Shown here piece by piece: positions 18,550-27,512 of a DNA stretch of 64,000 nucleotides. Numbering within the stretch: the first letter of the stretch is position 1; every line of letters starts with the position of its first letter. This DNA comes from a bacterium (GTDB lineage: Bacteria > Bacteroidota > Ignavibacteria > Kapaibacteriales > UBA7675): contig JAUIKM010000003.1 in NCBI GenBank assembly GCA_030430495.1, forward strand, positions 124,001 to 188,000, given 5' to 3'. The notes below the pieces were generated by a model. That model was not told where the DNA came from. It did not search any database and saw only the letters and a list, made by a program, of their open reading frames with translations. A program made the translations under genes and the position numbers.

Positions 18550-19923
18550 TTAATTCGGCTGCGTCTGACTGTTAAACCAGCGCATCACTTCCTCGGCCAG
18601 GTAAAACGATCCGGCCGCCAGCACGTCGCGCCCGCCGGCGCAGGCCTTCTTTAAGGCTTCGGACGCAGACATTGGTTCGCTGACATTGTCGTACCCGAGC
18701 CTTCGCGCGATTCGCGCAATTTCTGCGGGATCCGCCGCGCGCTCGTTCTCCGGCAAGACAAGCAAAAAAAGGCTGTTAATAAACGGGCGAGCGGCAGTGA
18801 GCATTTTTTCGATTTCCTTGTCGGCCATGACGGCCATGACCAGGTCGAAGCTGTGCTCGGGACGGCCGGCCAGCGATAATGTCTGCGCCAGGCGTTCGAA
18901 TGCGGCCGCGTTGTGCGCCACGTCCAGAATCAGCATGTGCGGCTCGCGGCGCAGCACCTCCAGGCGTCCACGAAAGCCCGCGTTCTGGCGAAGATTGAGA
19001 ATGCCGCGGCGCACCTGGTCCTCGTTCCAGGTCCAGAAATCCAGATGGGCAAGCGCCGTGAGAGCCGTGCGCAGATTGTCGATATATTGCATTCCGGCCG
19101 GCATGCCGCGCAGGTTTTCCAGGCGGCGCTCGCCTATCCTGATATCGACGGACATGCTGAAATCGGGCTCAATACTGGCGCGTTCAAAGGGGTCGTCGTG
19201 ATCCACCTGCACAAAACGCGCGCCAACTTCCGCGCTGCGGCGCAGTACTACATCCCGAAGTTCGGGCTCGCGCAGACCGCAGACGGCAAGCGAATGTTCG
19301 TTGATAATCGCGGCTTTTTCGGCCGCAATACCGGCCGGATCGTCTCCCAGCACGTGCATGTGGTCGAGGCTGATCGAGGTAATGATGGCCATGTCCGACC
19401 GCACGATGTTGGTCGAGTCCAGACGGCCGCCCAGACCGGTTTCGAGCACAACTACGTCGACTTTGTTGTCGGCAAAGTAGCGCAGGGCCATGGCGGTCGT
19501 GGTCTCAAAGAAGGTGCCGCCGATGCGCCGCGCCTCGGGCATGAGTCGCTCGGCCAGCCGCGCAAGGTCGGCGTCGGAAATTTTCCTGCCGTCGATGCGG
19601 ATACGTTCGTTAAATTCGAGGATGTGCGGCGAGGTGTACAAACCGACGCGCAGGCCGGCCTCGTGCAAAACGGACGCAATCAGTGAACAGACACTGCCTT
19701 TTCCGTTCGTGCCGGCAACATGTATGAACCGTAATTCGTCCTGAGGGCTGCCGCAGAATTCGAGCAAAGCGGCAATATTATTAAGTCCGGGGCGCATTCC
19801 GAAGCGACGGAAACCATAGAGTTCCCGCAGGACGGCATCCAGCGATGCTTCGGCTGCGGCCGCAGCGGAGGCCTGCGATTGTGGGGCCGGGCGGCTCGAC
19901 ATGTTCAACAACTGCCACGTCAT
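18550..19923 (-). CDS. folC: Folylpolyglutamate synthase/dihydrofolate synthase
   Basis: Adds glutamate to dihydropteroate and to folates using ATP. The P-loop GTNGKGS is at residues 71-77, after the typical LNNIAALL lead-in. SPHILEFNERIRIDG, the metal/ATP block VVLETGLGGRLDSTN, ITSISLDHMHVLGD, and the ligase domain blocks FRGRLEVL and LDVAHN follow. 457 residues from the ATG at 19923; a start at 19902 (MSSRPAP) is equally plausible because the first 27 residues are Ala/Gln-rich and not conserved. Divergent from the FMN reductase with a gap of about 33 bp, so promoters overlap. Confidence 0.95.
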   Translation of the reverse strand: MTWQLLNMSSRPAPQSQASAAAAAEASLDAVLRELYGFRRFGMRPGLNNIAALLEFCGSPQDELRFIHVAGTNGKGSVCSLIASVLHEAGLRVGLYTSPHILEFNERIRIDGRKISDADLARLAERLMPEARRIGGTFFETTTAMALRYFADNKVDVVVLETGLGGRLDSTNIVRSDMAIITSISLDHMHVLGDDPAGIAAEKAAIINEHSLAVCGLREPELRDVVLRRSAEVGARFVQVDHDDPFERASIEPDFSMSVDIRIGERRLENLRGMPAGMQYIDNLRTALTALAHLDFWTWNEDQVRRGILNLRQNAGFRGRLEVLRREPHMLILDVAHNAAAFERLAQTLSLAGRPEHSFDLVMAVMADKEIEKMLTAARPFINSLFLLVLPENERAADPAEIARIARRLGYDNVSEPMSASEALKKACAGGRDVLAAGSFYLAEEVMRWFNSQTQPN

Positions 19924-19956
19924 TGTTTACAATCATTCAAACGAAGCCTGCAAATT

Positions 19957-20538
19957 ATGAAAATTCTGGCAGTCCTCGCGAGTCCAAGGCAGAAGTCGCT
20001 CTCGGAAGCCGCTCTGCAGTATTGCGTTCCCGTCGCCATGCAGTTTGAAGCGGAATTCCAGATTCTCGATCTGCGCGAAACGGCCTTGCCGCTCTACACT
20101 CCGGAGACGGCGGACGCGGCGGAGAACTTCATGGCCATCAAAGGCCTGGTGGACGACTCGGACGCATTGATTCTGGCCACGCCGGATTACCACGGTTCGA
20201 TGTCCGGCATGCTCAAAAATTTTCTGGACTATTTCTGGACGGAATTTGCCGGTAAAACATTCGGCTATATCTGCGCTTCACACGAGAAAGGTTTAACGGC
20301 CATGGATCAGATCCGCACGGTGGTGCGGCAGTGTTACGGCTGGTCCCTGCCCTACGGCGTAGCTGTCAGCAATGACGATGTGGACGAAGAAAACCGCATC
20401 ATACGGCCGGCAAAACAGGCACGCCTGGAAATGTTTATTCGCGATATGACGGTGTACGGACGTCTACTCACGCGTCAACGCCGCGAGGACCTGACGAGCG
20501 ACGAAGTTCGCACGTTCATGGCAAAATATCGCCCTTAA
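19957..20538 (+). CDS. NADPH-dependent FMN reductase-like flavoprotein
   Basis: A 193-residue flavodoxin-fold oxidoreductase. The start MKILAVLASPRQKSLSEAA is the phosphate-binding loop of the FMN_red family, and PDYHGSMSGMLKNFLDYF matches the flavin-contact motif (PEYNGSxPxxLKNAIDW in relatives). I chose the ATG at 19957 because the beta-strand begins there; the in-frame extension back to 19879 has no family support. Physiological substrate unknown; quinone, chromate, azo or flavin reduction are typical of the family. Divergent from folC. Confidence 0.88.
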   Translation: MKILAVLASPRQKSLSEAALQYCVPVAMQFEAEFQILDLRETALPLYTPETADAAENFMAIKGLVDDSDALILATPDYHGSMSGMLKNFLDYFWTEFAGKTFGYICASHEKGLTAMDQIRTVVRQCYGWSLPYGVAVSNDDVDEENRIIRPAKQARLEMFIRDMTVYGRLLTRQRREDLTSDEVRTFMAKYRP

Positions 20539-20645
20539 GTTCATTTGTTTAACACGTCGTTTTTAACGCGGCTGCGGCCGCAGGTCTAATCGGCACGCTC
20601 CACGGTTAAACACGCGAATCGGTAGACTACAAAGGAGAAATACAC

Positions 20646-21212
20646 ATGGCAGCAACTGAATCGGTGATGGTTCCGCTGGGCTCTCCGGCGCCGGACTTTA
20701 CTCTGCTGGACGCCCGCACGGGCAAGGAAGACTCTCTCAGTGATTTGCGCGGCGCTCGCGTAACCGTAATTATGTTTATCTGCAATCACTGTCCATTTGT
20801 TAAACACCTCATTGACGACATCGTCAAATGTGCGCGGCACTACGAGGAAGAGGAAGTCGACTTTATTGCAATCAGTTCCAACGATGCCGAACACTACCCC
20901 GAGGACTCGCCCGCCAAAATGCGCGAATACGCGGAGGAGGGTGACTATCCCTTCCCCTATCTTTACGACGAGTCGCAGGAAGTGGCCAAGGCCTACAAAG
21001 CTGTCTGCACGCCCGACTTTTTTGTGTACGACTCGGACATGCAGCTGGCTTACCGCGGTCAGTATGACGACAGCCGTCCGGGCAACGACGTCAAGGTTAC
21101 GGGCGCGGACCTTCGCGCGGCGATCGACGCACTTCTGGAGGGTCATCAGCCGGGCAAACACCAGAAGCCGAGCATCGGCTGCAATATCAAGTGGAAACGC
21201 GCGGACATTTAA
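20646..21212 (+). CDS. Thioredoxin-like (AhpC/TSA/Redoxin) protein
   Basis: A 188-residue cytoplasmic thioredoxin-fold protein. The N-terminus LGSPAPDFTLLDARTGKEDS is the redoxin lead-in. The active site is CNHCP, with Cys46 and Cys49, in VIMFICNHCPFVKH. FIAISSNDAEHYPEDSPAKM and the cis-Pro region VCTPDFFVYD complete the fold. This matches the family of stand-alone thiol-disulfide redoxins with CNHCPFV that is common in Bacteroidota. The ribosome site AAGGAG before the ATG is strong. It ends in a strong terminator. A link to bacillithiol redox balance is possible but not shown. Confidence 0.92.
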   Translation: MAATESVMVPLGSPAPDFTLLDARTGKEDSLSDLRGARVTVIMFICNHCPFVKHLIDDIVKCARHYEEEEVDFIAISSNDAEHYPEDSPAKMREYAEEGDYPFPYLYDESQEVAKAYKAVCTPDFFVYDSDMQLAYRGQYDDSRPGNDVKVTGADLRAAIDALLEGHQPGKHQKPSIGCNIKWKRADI

Positions 21213-21243
21213 ACAGACTTTTGTTTAAGTGCAGGTGTTAATA

Positions 21244-21285
21244 AACGAACCTCTCACGGCGCAGCTGTGAGAGGTTCGTTTTTTT
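21244..21285 (+). terminator. Strong intrinsic terminator after the redoxin gene
   Basis: Perfect 14-bp stem AACGAACCTCTCAC/GTGAGAGGTTCGTT with a 9-nt loop, followed by a T-run, 31 bp after the stop. Confidence 0.93.
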
Positions 21286-21454
21286 GGCTTTTCTACTGAG
21301 AACAACGACCTCTGACTCATGAGCGCTTCGCCTCCTCGTTTGGGACTCGGCGGCTTGCTTTTTCCTTTTGCTTGTCAGCGGGATTGATGCCGAAAACCAC
21401 CGAACTTGTTGACAACCCTTGAACAATGCGCTCTGCGTGCAAATAGCCCGAGTG

Positions 21455-22162
21455 TTATTCCTTTGAACCAAAAAGATCAATGCGCGTGGCAAGCGCCAGG
21501 TAATAGAGCGGCACCGCGTCGATGTCGCCCGAAGAGGCAAAGATGTAGCCGTGACCGGCTTCAAGCAAAAGCTGATAACGCGGGTGCAATTCCAGTTGAG
21601 CGCCAAGACTCAACAGGAGTGTGTGCGTGTTTGGAACTTCCGGTACGTCGGCCACGTCGGATACCGAGCCGCTGAACAGTTCGCCGTCCTCGTAGCCGAT
21701 GCTGAAAGCATAACGCGGCGATGCGTAGAAATTAATCGTTTCGTCCTTTGTGCTGCCGAAGGTCAGACCGATGTCGCCGCCGAGAGCATCCAGATCGGAA
21801 TCGTCGATCATTCCCAGCCCGGCCTCCAGGCGCACGTTTTCAGCAAGCATCGTCCGACCGAAGATTTTGGCGCCAAAATACGCGTTAAAGTCACCGCGGT
21901 CAACCCAGAGAACATCGGCTCCAATGTCCAGGTCTTCGCCGATGCCATAGGCAAATCGCCCGCCAAAACCTGCACCGTCGTCAGGATCGCGATTCTCAAG
22001 GTTAACAAATCCGCCGCCGCCGGCCAGCGTGAGTTCTCCTTCACCCGGCGCAACGGTTTCAGGCCCGCCGAGCGTCGCGAGAGGAATCGGCGGCGTAACG
22101 GTTGTGCAGGCGCTGAACCCCAAAAAAACAGGCAAAAGAGCAATGAGCGTACGTCGCAACAT
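21455..22162 (-). CDS. Predicted outer-membrane beta-barrel lipoprotein
   Basis: A 235-residue protein with a signal peptide ending in the lipobox FSAC. The mature part is built from alternating amphipathic strands (GELTLAGGGGFVNLE, GFGGRFAYGIGEDLDIGADV, FNAYFGAKIFGRTML, VRLEAGLGMI, YASPRYAFSIGYE, HTLLLSLGAQLEL, YQLLLEAGHGYIF, YYLALATRIDLF), suggesting an 8- to 10-strand barrel or barrel-like fold. I do not recognise a specific family. A barrel carrying a lipobox is unusual but known. Single gene. Confidence 0.75.
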   Translation of the reverse strand: MLRRTLIALLPVFLGFSACTTVTPPIPLATLGGPETVAPGEGELTLAGGGGFVNLENRDPDDGAGFGGRFAYGIGEDLDIGADVLWVDRGDFNAYFGAKIFGRTMLAENVRLEAGLGMIDDSDLDALGGDIGLTFGSTKDETINFYASPRYAFSIGYEDGELFSGSVSDVADVPEVPNTHTLLLSLGAQLELHPRYQLLLEAGHGYIFASSGDIDAVPLYYLALATRIDLFGSKE

Positions 22163-22296
22163 GTGAGTCTCGCAGCAAGAGTTTTCAACCAGTTCAGGTG
22201 GGCAAGTCTCAATATAACACTATCTGCGAAGATGACCTGCGCCGTGCAGGACAGGTTTGCCACCGGCGCGAACGCAAGGACAGACGAGCAAAAAGT

Positions 22297-22851
22297 CTAC
22301 TCATAAATTCGGCCGAGGACCAGCAGCAATTCGACGAGTTCCCAACTCAGGATCTGGATGTCGGCATCCAGTGATTGAGTACGGGCCGTTGTTAACATCT
22401 GTTGATTATTGCACACTCGTGGCAGAGTAGCCGGAGGCTGAGCGGCGAGGCAGGCGGCGGCAGCGCCGAGGAATGCATCCGTCGAGAAATTGTCCCGGCC
22501 CGCACGGGTGTGTGATTCGAAACCGAAGCTGCGCTCAAGGTCTTGCAGTTTTGCGGTGGACTCAAAAGATTCAAGATCGGAGACCTGGCGTTTGAGGGTC
22601 GTCTCAAACTGAAAATATTCCTGAACACAATCGCGGCGCGCAACCGGCACAGCCGTGCAGGCACAACACAGCGACGTATTCAGAATTTCAGTTAAACGCT
22701 GCCGCGAGATTCCCGGCATGTGGCAATGCACTCGCAAATGCGTCAGCAGCCGTCCCAGGAATGTCATAAGAGTCAATTGTTCATCGATTTTTACGCGTTC
22801 CGAAAGTTGAAACAACGAGTCGCTCAGTTTTTGGATACTTGCCTGGGTCAT
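22297..22851 (-). CDS. Hypothetical protein, Cys-containing helical
   Basis: A 184-residue protein I do not recognise. It reads as mostly helical (IQKLSDSLFQLSERVKIDEQ, LMTFLGRLLTHLRVHCHM, EILNTSLCCACTAV, YFQFETTLKRQVSDLESFE). A CCAC cluster lies at about residues 62-65 and a hydrophobic C-terminal helix follows (LSWELVELLLVLGRI). Composition is protein-like rather than shadow-like, and there is no longer frame on either strand. The Cys/His cluster (HCH...CCAC...C) could bind metal; this is speculation. Confidence 0.6.
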   Translation of the reverse strand: MTQASIQKLSDSLFQLSERVKIDEQLTLMTFLGRLLTHLRVHCHMPGISRQRLTEILNTSLCCACTAVPVARRDCVQEYFQFETTLKRQVSDLESFESTAKLQDLERSFGFESHTRAGRDNFSTDAFLGAAAACLAAQPPATLPRVCNNQQMLTTARTQSLDADIQILSWELVELLLVLGRIYE

Positions 22852-23603
22852 CGTGCTTGTTCGATTCTATTACCTGACTTTCATTTGACTTCAGCGTGCG
22901 ACTTGCAGAGACTGAAACCACGCGGCTACGTGGAATCTACTGAATGTTGAAGACCTGCCGACAATGCCCCGGAGCTTTCTGATCCTTGGATCCACGTTGA
23001 AACTCAACACTCAACTCCCGGCCCCTTTGACGTTTTCTGTTGGATTCTCACAGAGACTTGTCGATCCGAACTCGAAGAATCGCCATTTCCGGTTGATTAA
23101 CTCGGGGTTGTTCAGTGCTGTTCAAGTTCGCAGACGAATTGATCTGTTCTGACGACGTTCTGTTCTTTCCGATGACGTTCTGTTCTTTTATTCAAAAATC
23201 CAATGACAAAAAATTAAACGCCGTGTAATTGTGGTTAAACGGACCTCGGAGCGGATTAAACGCATTTTTGGGTGATCAATCTGGGCCCTACGCCCGCCAC
23301 CACCGCCAACATTTTTTTCACCCCCTGACACTCCTCTCCCTGCCCGCGCTGATTCACGCGGGTTCCTGGAGGCCATTAAACTTTCCGCATATCCGGCCGG
23401 ATACTCCACAAGCATACAAGCTTTCAGGTTCATTTTCCAGCAGAAAAAAGTAAACGGCACAGGAATCGTGTTAAACGCAGCGTAAACCATGTTAAACGTG
23501 TTGGCCGGCGGTTCGAAACACGTCTGAAGACTCACATGTTTGCGGCGGGAACAATCGCATCAGCAGTTTGCCCTGATATTACACGACCAACAAACCAATG
23601 GTA
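22852..23603. other. Gene-free intergenic region with TTAAAC cluster
   Basis: About 750 bp without a credible gene. It contains a short direct repeat, GACGACGTTCTGTTCTTT at 23151 and GATGACGTTCTGTTCTTT at 23171 (20-bp spacing). Six TTAAAC words lie within 23213-23495. No terminator, tRNA or regulatory RNA was recognised. Confidence 0.6.
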
Positions 23604-24083
23604 TCAACTTCCGTGAGAAGAAACCTCCCGGAATCTCCAGATCCGGAAGGCCAGTACCGATACGCTGAAAAGCGCAAAGGCCAACAAACGGTAGCGATGG
23701 GCCTCGTCGAAAATCGCGTAGACGAGAAAAAACACAACCACCGCGGACAATACCGGAACCGCAATCCTGTGCACCGCCGGATCTTCCATGCTGTTGCGGG
23801 TGTACCACGTTAATATGCGCCCGTGCTCACAGGTAAAATGATGATTGCCGTAGCCACGATATGTTCCTGTCGGCAAATTGTCGATGCTGAATTCTTCAGT
23901 CGTGGCGCACACTGCCGCATTAACTTGCAGATTGTTTGCAAGAAGTGGATTTACTGAAGTGACCAATTTGCGGTGGACGTGCTTCGCCTGCCGGTCGCTG
24001 ACGGCTGTGCACGTGGTAGAGTATTGGACTCCCACTCCAACATCAATGCCTCTCCCCCCGCCCTCACAAAATGCCGGCCACAA
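23604..24083 (-). CDS. Possible membrane protein, uncertain start
   Basis: An open frame of up to 159 residues. The C-terminal 55 residues hold two convincing hydrophobic helices (VPVLSAVVVFFLVYAIFDE and YRLLAFALFSVSVLAFRIW). The middle part reads like protein (IDNLPTGTYRGYGNHHFTCE, ILTWYTRNSMED). The first 30 residues overlap the tRNA-like remnant at 24011-24040 and look non-coding, so if this is a gene it starts later, at a non-ATG codon. No family recognised. Confidence 0.4.
   Translation of the reverse strand: MWPAFCEGGGRGIDVGVGVQYSTTCTAVSDRQAKHVHRKLVTSVNPLLANNLQVNAAVCATTEEFSIDNLPTGTYRGYGNHHFTCEHGRILTWYTRNSMEDPAVHRIAVPVLSAVVVFFLVYAIFDEAHRYRLLAFALFSVSVLAFRIWRFREVSSHGS
24011..24040 (+). 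pseudogene. tRNA-Gly(CCC)-like fragment
   Basis: The stretch GTGGTAGAG followed by a perfect anticodon stem TTGGA/TCCAA around the 7-nt loop CTCCCAC reproduces the D-loop-to-anticodon-arm part of a bacterial tRNA-Gly with anticodon CCC (U33 and A37 in place). Neither a matching acceptor stem nor a T-arm with the TTCRA motif is found on either side. It is therefore best read as a remnant rather than a working tRNA. Confidence 0.5.
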
Positions 24084-24154
24084 AAAAAAGCGCCGCTTTT
24101 ACGACGCTTTTTGTTTCTGCAACTGAAATCAGATTCTCAACTACCCGGGCGCAC

Positions 24155-26182
24155 TCAGTCCTGACGCACAACCCTCGTGTGATAAATCTTCTCACCGACG
24201 TTTAACTCGAGGATATACATGCCGGCCGGCAGATTGTCCAGCGGAACGCGGTAGTTAACATTGCCGCTCACCGTCCCGAGTTCCGTATCGAAGGTCGTTG
24301 CTCCGCGCACGTCGATTAACCGCAGCGTGACGCTCTCACTCTGCGCCAGACCAAAGTTGACATCCACGTAGTTGACAGCCGGGTTGGGACCGACGCGGAA
24401 ACCGGGCAGTTCCGTCGCTTCCGCCACCGATGTTGAAGTCCGCTCAAATTCGGCGTCGGCAAAAACTCCCTGGCTCTGGTTGTAATACGAGCCGCTGGGA
24501 CTTTCCTGCAAAACAGCCGCGCGCACCATATAGTAGTTGACGCCGTTCTGAGCCGTGGCATCGTCGTAGCTCGTAGCCGTGATACCTTCGTCGTTGATCC
24601 GCAGGAACGGTCCGTCGGCTTCGGCAGAGCGGTAAACATTGTAAAACGCCACGTCTTCGTCTTCAGGTGCTTCCCAGTTTAATCCAACCACATTGTCGCC
24701 TGCCGCGGCGCTCAGATTGTTAACCGGCGCGGCGACGTGCATGCGGATAGAAGGATCGCCCATCAGCGCCATCGTGATGCCCAGTCTGTTGTTGCCGGCG
24801 GCGTAATACGTCGTAACTGAGTTTCCGTTGTTCTGCGAACGCAGCGTCGCTTCGCCCGTTGTAGCGCCCAGCGCCATGAAGTGCATGTGCCAGTGCGGAC
24901 GACCGGACCAGACGTTCATCAGGCAATAACCATCGGCGGCGAGCGGTGCGCGCAGGAAATTGTTGCTCGCATCCCAGTCGCCGAAATACGAACCAAAAAG
25001 CATGGTAAAGACAGTCTTGAAGTGCCCCTGCGTAAAACCATCCGTGTCGCCGATACCGCCGGCGCTGCGGTAGGTTCCGCCGCCGCAACCGTAACTCCAC
25101 AGGTAGTCGTCCTCGCGCAGAACGGGCATGTAGTCGATCAATATCTCCGAAGAAACATTGTTGTAAATGTTCTCGCGGCCGACCAGCGGCGCATAACTGC
25201 GGTAAGCGGAGGAAGCAAAAGCCTCGCCGCCGAAAAAGCCGAAATTGTCGTCGATCAGCGCACGCGTCTGCACCGTAAATTCTTTAAAGCGCCAGGCATG
25301 CGCGCGGTTCAGATACTGACGCAGCAATTCAACCTCGCTCTTTTCAAAGGCGGGCATATTGGCCATGTCGACCCGGCCGACGGCCAGTTCGAGCGTGCTC
25401 GGAAAAAAAGACTGATCGTATTTACCGTCGCCGATGAGGTTGTCGTTCTGATCGCGGCGGGCGCTGTCCTGATCAAAAAAGTTGTCGGTCCAGAAACCGT
25501 TCATATCTGCGTAAAAGCAGTCGGCCGGCCAAGCGCCGATGTGATCAAGGTGACCGTCCGGCGCCGTATGGCCCGAGTATGGAACGGGCACGTGACCGAG
25601 AATGTACACCGCCTTTGTTTCAGCCTGATTCTCGCGCCAGGTCTCAATCACGGTCTCCTGCACATCCGGAACGGCGGCGTCGCGCGCAACATCGCGACGT
25701 ATTACCTGCCAGCCGTCGCCGATCAGATCGCGTTTCAGGCGCTCGATTTCACTCTCAAGCTCATCCGCTACTGACGCGTCGACGAGCAAAATAATCCGGC
25801 CGCGATTGTCCACCGCAGGCAGTTCCTGTCCGACCGTAATGTAGCCAAGTCCCGAACGGTCCTGATCGTTCACCTTAAACACGCGCTGAGCGACGTATTC
25901 CTCCACCCGGCTCAGGTCGGCGCCCTCAACTGCAAAACTGCCGTCGGATACCGGCGCTTCACCGAGATATTCGCCGAGGCCCGTGGAGACGGGAACGCGA
26001 CGCCAGATGTGAATCGTACCTTCGGGTGAAATGGTCGGATCCCACTGCAGCTCAATGCTCGTTGGTCCGGTCACGACCGCATTCAGCTGCACGGCAGCGT
26101 GCCACGCGCTTAATTGAGCTTCGGACTGCGTGGTAAACAAAGTCAATAGCAGAGCAGCAATGCCGCAGAGGCGCAGTTTCAT
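24155..26182 (-). CDS. T9SS-exported protein with C25-peptidase-like region and Fn3 domain
   Basis: Secreted protein of about 675 residues from the ATG at 26182, with a clear signal peptide (CGIAALLLTLFTTQSEAQ). An Fn3-like strand region comes first. A central alpha/beta part recalls gingipain-type C25 caspase-fold domains: AVYILGHVPVPYSGH, LELAVGRVDMAN, WSYGCGGGTYRS, then FGSYFGDWDASNNFLRAPLA. A second Fn3 domain follows (VVGLNWEAPEDEDVAFYNVYR). The last 75 residues are a type A T9SS sorting domain (GPNPAVNYVDVNF...LRLIDVRG...NLPAGMYILELNVGEK). The C25 assignment rests on motif resemblance; the catalytic Cys would be that of YGCGGG and the His is uncertain. Single gene. Confidence 0.8.
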   Translation of the reverse strand: MKLRLCGIAALLLTLFTTQSEAQLSAWHAAVQLNAVVTGPTSIELQWDPTISPEGTIHIWRRVPVSTGLGEYLGEAPVSDGSFAVEGADLSRVEEYVAQRVFKVNDQDRSGLGYITVGQELPAVDNRGRIILLVDASVADELESEIERLKRDLIGDGWQVIRRDVARDAAVPDVQETVIETWRENQAETKAVYILGHVPVPYSGHTAPDGHLDHIGAWPADCFYADMNGFWTDNFFDQDSARRDQNDNLIGDGKYDQSFFPSTLELAVGRVDMANMPAFEKSEVELLRQYLNRAHAWRFKEFTVQTRALIDDNFGFFGGEAFASSAYRSYAPLVGRENIYNNVSSEILIDYMPVLREDDYLWSYGCGGGTYRSAGGIGDTDGFTQGHFKTVFTMLFGSYFGDWDASNNFLRAPLAADGYCLMNVWSGRPHWHMHFMALGATTGEATLRSQNNGNSVTTYYAAGNNRLGITMALMGDPSIRMHVAAPVNNLSAAAGDNVVGLNWEAPEDEDVAFYNVYRSAEADGPFLRINDEGITATSYDDATAQNGVNYYMVRAAVLQESPSGSYYNQSQGVFADAEFERTSTSVAEATELPGFRVGPNPAVNYVDVNFGLAQSESVTLRLIDVRGATTFDTELGTVSGNVNYRVPLDNLPAGMYILELNVGEKIYHTRVVRQD

Positions 26183-26359
26183 GTCTGTGATTCCCAGGAT
26201 AGTTTGCACGGAATGCCGATAATCTACAGAATTTCTCAGCTCGAATGAACACGTTCTGCGGCGCGGCCTGATTTCGCGAGTGCAACAATCAAGGTGTTCC
26301 GCCCGGTTCCTCTGGACGGTAATTTATTAAAATACAAAGGCTTATGCGGATTGGTCGAA

Positions 26360-27445
26360 TCAGAATTCGCCGGACGTATCGGCGGCTGCAGCAGAGGGAT
26401 TGCGGTCGGTGAGGCGTTTTTCGCGCTGGCGTTTGGCGTATTCGCGCAGGTCCTTGATGCGGTCGTCCTCGTCCAGAATCTCCTCGCCCAGGATCGTCTC
26501 GAGCACGTCTTCCATCGTTATGATTCCCTCAACGCCGCCGTATTCGTCCACGGCAATAAAGAGGTGGCCGCGGCGCTTGAGAAAGTCTTCCAATGCGTCG
26601 TCCAACGGGGCGGTTTTGGGAATCATGTGCACATCGCGAACAAGTTCGCGCAGCGTCGATTGCGGCGCGCTGTTGATGGCGGCCCACAGCACGTCTTTGG
26701 TGCGCACGTATCCGAGGATGCGATCCTGCGATCCGGCCTCCCAGACCGGAAAGCGCGAGTACTGGCGCAGCCCGTGCAGCGGCAGGGTCTGTTCGATAGT
26801 CAGATCGGCGTCACAGCCGAACACGACCGTACGCGGCGTCATCACATCGGCCACCAGTACTTCGTGAAACTTCATGATGCTTTTCAGGAAACGGTATTCA
26901 TCCGAGTCGAGCGAACCTTCCTCGTGCGCCGTTTCCAGGATGTCGTCGATGTCCTCGCGCGCTTCTTCTTCGGTATAGTCGTCGCCGCCGCGTATGGTGT
27001 TTTTCAGAAAGGTACCCGGCACCGCAAAAGGACGCATAATTTTGTCGGCCACGTCGATGGTCAGCGCCATGCGGTTGACGTGGGCGGACGGATTGCGCTC
27101 ACCGGCGCCTTCGGCCGCGGCGCGCACAAAAAGCAGAAGAATATAGACGACGGCGGCGACAAGCGCCATGCCCCACGGCGCGTTTTGACTGCCGATCATA
27201 TCCATCACGGCGATGCCCGCCAGCAATGCGGCCGCCATGTGCGCCGTGCCGGCAAGAATGCGCACCGCCAGCAGCGGTCGCTCCGATTCTGTTTTCCAGG
27301 TGTGTAAAAGGCCGGCACGCGGGTGGTTGCCCGCCGCCAGTTCGGCGATGCGGGCGAAGCTGAGTTCCGTAAAGGCCGCCGCAGCAAGTGAACAGAGCGC
27401 CGTCAGCACAATGCACATCACGATGACTAACCAGAAAAGTATCAT
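26360..27445 (-). CDS. CNNM/CBS-domain membrane protein (CorC/HlyC type)
   Basis: A 361-residue membrane protein. The N-terminal 130 residues form a DUF21/CNNM transmembrane domain (segments about 1-25, 58-80, 88-110), with the short linker ARIAELAAGNHPRA. A pair of CBS domains follows at about 190-320, starting with the hallmark VADVMTPRTVVFGCDAD and containing SRFPVWE, ILGYVRTKDVL and LFIAVDEYGGVEGIITMEDVLE. The transporter-associated CorC_HlyC domain is truncated, ending in a charged tail. Family members handle Mg2+/Co2+. It is followed in the same direction after the LEA-like lipoprotein gene (68 bp). Confidence 0.88.
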   Translation of the reverse strand: MILFWLVIVMCIVLTALCSLAAAAFTELSFARIAELAAGNHPRAGLLHTWKTESERPLLAVRILAGTAHMAAALLAGIAVMDMIGSQNAPWGMALVAAVVYILLLFVRAAAEGAGERNPSAHVNRMALTIDVADKIMRPFAVPGTFLKNTIRGGDDYTEEEAREDIDDILETAHEEGSLDSDEYRFLKSIMKFHEVLVADVMTPRTVVFGCDADLTIEQTLPLHGLRQYSRFPVWEAGSQDRILGYVRTKDVLWAAINSAPQSTLRELVRDVHMIPKTAPLDDALEDFLKRRGHLFIAVDEYGGVEGIITMEDVLETILGEEILDEDDRIKDLREYAKRQREKRLTDRNPSAAAADTSGEF

Positions 27446-27512
27446 GCCGGTTGCACTGCGTCCCGCACAGCGCGCTGCTGCGTTCCGGGCGGCCCCATCA
27501 GGTGGTACAAGT

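Noticed and set aside
24011-24083. Functional tRNA-Gly
   Set aside because: Only the D-loop and anticodon arm match; there is no T-arm motif and no acceptor pairing.
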